Of a DNA stretch of 64,000 nucleotides, positions 61,011 through 64,000 are shown one piece after another. The DNA lies in the NCBI GenBank assembly GCA_030538275.1, contig JAUNUH010000007.1:62001-126000 (forward strand). The letters run 5' to 3'. Source of the stretch: Flavobacteriaceae bacterium. Lineage in GTDB: Bacteria; Bacteroidota; Bacteroidia; Flavobacteriales; Weeksellaceae. Position 1 is the stretch's first letter; each line of letters opens with the position of its first letter. The translations under genes were made by a program, and so were the position numbers. The notes beneath the pieces are model-generated. The model ran no database searches. It saw only the letters and a program-made list of their open reading frames with translations, and had not been told where the DNA came from.

Positions 61011-61024
61011 ATATTCATTTTTCC

Positions 61025-62245
61025 ATGAAGAAATTTAAGCTATTTTTATACATCAGCTTGTTGGCAATAGGTGTATTTGCGCAGGAAAATGACAGTATTC
61101 AAATTGATGAATTTGAAGATAGATTAGCCGCAATGCCCTATTATTCCTACGGTAAAGGAATTGGAATTACCTCTCCAGACAGTTTGTACCAAATGAATAT
61201 TCGATTCCGAATGCAAAACCGCATTTCATTTAATCAATATGAAAATGAATCTGATGTAGAGGCGATGGTAAGAAGGCTACGTTTGCGATTTGACGGATTT
61301 GTAGGTGATCCCAGGTTTCAATATGCCATTCAACTTTCATTTTCGCCAGAAGATGTGGGCGAAATCAAAGATGACAGTGATTTGAACATCATACGAGACG
61401 CCATGTTTTTTTATGTTCCAGATAAACACTGGCAGTTGGGTTTTGGTCAAACTAAATTACCCGGAAACAGGCAGCGCATCAACTCGTCTGGCGCTTTACA
61501 ACTTACAGACAGGAGTATCAACAATTCAAAATTCAATATAGACAGGGATTTTGGAATTCAAATTTATTATTTAGCACAAAAAAAATCGGGATTTGATTTT
61601 AATATTAAAACGGCAATTTCTACTGGTGAAGGGCGTAATTGGCTACGCGATTTTGACAACGGATTGGCATATACCGGTAGATTAGAGTTGTTTCCGATGG
61701 GCGCTTTTTCTAAAGGTGGAGCCTTTTTCGAAGGAGATATAGCCAGAGAAACCCAACCCAAGCTCATGTTGTCTACTGGTTACCAATTCAACAATAACGC
61801 ATTGAGAAACAATGGACAACGCGGAGAAAGATTGTATGAAGCTCGTGATATTCATAGCTTTTTTGCAGATGCTATAGCCAAATATGACGGCTGGGCTCTA
61901 ATGCTGGCATATATGGCTAAAAACACAAATAACCACATCACAATAAATCCAGAAAATCCAGAAGAAAAAAGCTATATCTACGAAGGAAAAGGTTATGATG
62001 CGCAGTTGAGTTATCTCTTCAGAAATAATTATGAAATAATAGGTCGATTTTCACATCAATTGCCTAATGACGAGTCATTTATGCTTTCTCCTAGACACAA
62101 TCAAATGAGTTTAGGAGTTACAAAATATATCTGGGAACATACCTTCAAAATTCAAGCAGAATTAAGCAAAAATGATTATAAATTCTTTGATGGAAGCCAG
62201 GAAGATGATTGGTATATTCGTTTTCAGGTAGAAATCGGAATTTAA
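61025..62245 (+). CDS. Phosphate-selective porin (OprP/OprO)-type outer membrane protein
   Basis: 406 residues with a signal peptide (LFLYISLLAIGVFA, then QENDS) and a beta-barrel pattern of alternating strands: MNIRFRMQNRISFNQYEN, EAMVRRLRLRFDGFVGDPRF, WQLGFGQTKLPGNRQRINSS and a C-terminal WYIRFQVEIGI. The R-rich early strands and QLGFGQTKLPGNRQ segment are typical of the porin_O_P family. The true substrate is unknown. It is probably co-transcribed with the ABC exporter, and its stop is two bases from the opposite-strand regulator gene's end. Confidence 0.85.
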   Translation: MKKFKLFLYISLLAIGVFAQENDSIQIDEFEDRLAAMPYYSYGKGIGITSPDSLYQMNIRFRMQNRISFNQYENESDVEAMVRRLRLRFDGFVGDPRFQYAIQLSFSPEDVGEIKDDSDLNIIRDAMFFYVPDKHWQLGFGQTKLPGNRQRINSSGALQLTDRSINNSKFNIDRDFGIQIYYLAQKKSGFDFNIKTAISTGEGRNWLRDFDNGLAYTGRLELFPMGAFSKGGAFFEGDIARETQPKLMLSTGYQFNNNALRNNGQRGERLYEARDIHSFFADAIAKYDGWALMLAYMAKNTNNHITINPENPEEKSYIYEGKGYDAQLSYLFRNNYEIIGRFSHQLPNDESFMLSPRHNQMSLGVTKYIWEHTFKIQAELSKNDYKFFDGSQEDDWYIRFQVEIGI

Positions 62246-62246
62246 T

Positions 62247-62942
62247 TTATTGGGCCAGCCAATTTTTGAAATCCTGTACTTTTTCTCTGCTCACAAGCCA
62301 CTTTTTATCGCTTCCCTCCAAGGTCAAAAGCAATCTACTGCCCGAATGTGAAATAATTTCATTAATAAATGGCAAATGTACCAAAGCTTGACGGCTGATT
62401 CGGAAAAAGCGTTCGGGATTTACTTGCTCTTCTATTTCTTCTATTGAATGGTCTATCAGGTAATTTCTGAATTCTGTTTGAATGTAAGTTCCTTTATTTT
62501 CAGAATAAAAAAGTGCAATTTTATCCGTTTCAATACGCTTAAATTTTTGACCGATTTTCACCAAAAATCTTTCTCTAAATTTATTTTCAAAATTAGCCTC
62601 CAACAATTCGCGAATTTGCAGAGGTGTAAACACAATCGATTGTAATTTTGTAGATTTAAATTTTTCGATGGCCCTTTGTAACTCCATTTCCTGAATGGGT
62701 TTCAACAAATAATCAATGCTGTTGAGTTTGAAAGCGCGCAAGGCATACTGGTCATAAGCTGTGGTGAAAATAATGAAACTTTTGGGTTGAATTTCTTCAA
62801 AAATTTCAAAACTGATTCCATCACCCAATTGAATGTCCAAAAAAATAACATCTGGCTCTGCATTTTGTTTAAACCATGAGAAAACCAACACAAAAAGTGC
62901 CAATCCAGAGGCAATCAAAAAATGTTTAAGATGTTTGTTCAT
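62247..62942 (-). CDS. LytTR response regulator with receiver N-terminus replaced by a membrane segment
   Basis: 231 residues. The first ~22 form a hydrophobic membrane or signal anchor (HFLIASGLALFVLVF), then the sequence enters the middle of a receiver domain at WFKQNAEPDVIFLDIQLGDG. The phospho-acceptor Asp (about 36) and the later T and K sites (FIIFTTAYDQ, YLLKPI) remain, but the first ~45 residues of a normal receiver, with its acidic pair, are missing. The C-terminal LytTR DNA-binding domain (about 125-230) is intact (FLVKIGQKFKRIETDKIALF, FFRISRQALVHLPFI). It looks like a deletion fusing the start of a membrane-protein gene to a truncated regulator. No partner kinase remains beside it. 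Confidence 0.85.
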   Translation of the reverse strand: MNKHLKHFLIASGLALFVLVFSWFKQNAEPDVIFLDIQLGDGISFEIFEEIQPKSFIIFTTAYDQYALRAFKLNSIDYLLKPIQEMELQRAIEKFKSTKLQSIVFTPLQIRELLEANFENKFRERFLVKIGQKFKRIETDKIALFYSENKGTYIQTEFRNYLIDHSIEEIEEQVNPERFFRISRQALVHLPFINEIISHSGSRLLLTLEGSDKKWLVSREKVQDFKNWLAQ

Positions 62943-63053
62943 GACTTTTAATTTTATGAAACAAATATCTATGGGTTCTAGTGCATTTAAAATTTTATAT
63001 CACCCAATTGTTGATTTTGATGGATGAACTGTAAATTTTCCTACCAAGAACAC

Positions 63054-64000
63054 CTATAATAACTCATTTGCCAAATTTGCCAATTCGCTGCGCTCGCCTT
63101 TAATTAATTGAATATGGGCAAAAAGATTTTTACCTTGTACGCGATCCACGAGATATGACAAACCATTGGAGAGCTCATCTAGATATGGGGTGTCGATTTG
63201 CTTGACATCACCTGTAAAAACAAATTTTGAGTTCACTCCAGCTCGGGTAATGATGGTTTTGATTTCGTGCGGCGTAAGATTTTGCGCTTCGTCCACAATA
63301 AAAATCACATCCGACAAACTACGTCCGCGAATATATGCTAAAGGCGTAACCACCAACTTTTCCTGGTCGAGCATTTGGGTAATTTGTTTGTATTCTTTAT
63401 CCGATTCTTCAAATTGATTTTGAATAAATTTCAAATTATCCCAAAGCGGTTGCATATATGGGTCGATTTTGGACTTAATATCACCCGGCAAATATCCGAT
63501 ATCCTTGTTGCTGAGTGGCACAATAGGCCTGGCCAGATACACCTGTTTGAACTGGCGACGCTGCTCCAAAGCGGCAGCAAGGGCAATCAACGTTTTTCCT
63601 GTTCCGGCAACACCATGCAGAGCTACCAACTTGATATCGGGTTGCATAATGGCGTGCATGGCAAATGCCTGCTCTGCATTACGAGGTTTAATATTGAAAC
63701 AAGTATATTTATTTACCCGTTCCAATTGTTGCAAAAACGGGTTGTAATAGGCCAATGCAGAAGATTTATCTCCTTGTAAAATATAATACTGATTGGGAGA
63801 AACCGGCATTTGCTGAACGATGTCTTCTAGTGCAATATGGTGATCACTGTACAGCCGGTCAATAATTTCTTGATTGAAATCATTGAGGTGAAGAATTCCA
63901 GATTGCAAATTATCTATATTGGCAACTTTTCCTGTCTCATAATCTTCTGCCCGCAATCCCAATGCTTTGGCTTTGAGCCTAAGGTTCACATCCTTGGTAA
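63054..64000 (-). CDS. PhoH-family ATPase with PIN domain (partial, N-terminus beyond window)
   Basis: The frame is open to the right edge (minus strand TKDVNLRLKAKALGLRAEDY), which is the end of an N-terminal PIN nuclease domain. A linker region (about residues 25-90 of the visible part) is followed by the PhoH/SF1-like ATPase: Walker A LVALHGVAGTGKTLIALAA, ARPIVPLSNKDIGYLPGD, Walker B VIFIVDEAQNLTPHE and SKFVFTGDVKQIDTPYLD. PIN-PhoH (PhoH2/YlaK) proteins couple an RNase-like domain to an RNA helicase-like motor. Only the N-terminal PIN part is cut off by the window edge. Confidence 0.9.
   Translation of the reverse strand, partial: TKDVNLRLKAKALGLRAEDYETGKVANIDNLQSGILHLNDFNQEIIDRLYSDHHIALEDIVQQMPVSPNQYYILQGDKSSALAYYNPFLQQLERVNKYTCFNIKPRNAEQAFAMHAIMQPDIKLVALHGVAGTGKTLIALAAALEQRRQFKQVYLARPIVPLSNKDIGYLPGDIKSKIDPYMQPLWDNLKFIQNQFEESDKEYKQITQMLDQEKLVVTPLAYIRGRSLSDVIFIVDEAQNLTPHEIKTIITRAGVNSKFVFTGDVKQIDTPYLDELSNGLSYLVDRVQGKNLFAHIQLIKGERSELANLANELL

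Overview
The window looks like a chromosomal segment of a low-GC member of the Flavobacteriia, most likely Weeksellaceae (Chryseobacterium/Weeksella relatives). Supporting signs are Bacteroidetes-type -7 promoter boxes (TAnnTTTG) close upstream of several starts, the absence of Shine-Dalgarno sequences, and typical families (GLPGLI protein, TonB-receptor with carboxypeptidase-like domain, YfhO, DUF4834, DUF6263, GHL10 lipoprotein). All calls come from reading the sequence; no database search was run.

Layout. 1-11.1 kb is core-like: partial formimidoylglutamase and topA (minus), a cation diffusion facilitator, dnaK, a lipoprotein and a LuxR-type response regulator/TPR histidine kinase pair. 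11.1-20.0 kb is a catechol ortho-cleavage (beta-ketoadipate) cluster: AraC regulator, catB, catC, catA, pcaD, a fused pcaIJ, a FUSC-like membrane protein and pcaF. Together they convert catechol to succinyl-CoA and acetyl-CoA. Its intergenic gaps are full of repeats, including an exact 3 x 101 bp tandem array. Two small acetyltransferase genes follow (one fused to a YjdI ferredoxin-like domain), then a decayed WYL-regulator fragment. 22.0-32.2 kb carries a 1936-aa helicase/nuclease of the DUF4011/DUF3320 type next to sbcD-sbcC, a DNA-processing and possibly defence block. A YefM-like antitoxin follows, with a YoeB toxin truncated and fused in frame to a MORN-repeat secreted protein.

38.2-47.4 kb is the most unusual part. 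On the minus strand it holds an apparent RNA-repair locus: a promoter, a 39-codon ORF ending just before an intrinsic terminator (attenuator-like), a run of tRNAs (Asn-GUU, a degenerate unit, Phe-GAA), a YkuK-type RNase H-fold protein, a T4 Rnl2-type RNA ligase, a HIRAN-domain protein, a second tRNA-like array and a slipin (band-7) gene. The second array contains two modules in which the tRNA parts occur in circularly permuted order: T-arm, 3' acceptor strand, short loop, 5' acceptor strand, D-arm, anticodon stem. This is the architecture of the tRNA-mimic domain of bacterial YrlA RNAs. I infer that the proteins and RNAs form one system for sensing and repairing tRNA damage. Downstream of slipin lies an inserted TonB receptor/GLPGLI/small Cys-peptide cassette, followed by a second slipin 3' fragment.

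47.6-64.0 kb returns to core-like genes: GHL10 lipoprotein, DUF6263 lipoprotein, DUF4834, YfhO, a small lipoprotein, glyS, a TetR regulator converging on a fatty acid desaturase, a DUF4442 protein, an arginine deiminase-family enzyme, apt, an MsbA-like ABC transporter, a phosphate-selective-type porin, a LytTR regulator whose N-terminus has been replaced by a membrane segment, and a partial PIN-PhoH ATPase. No rRNA operon, CRISPR array, IS transposase, integrase or phage structural gene was seen.
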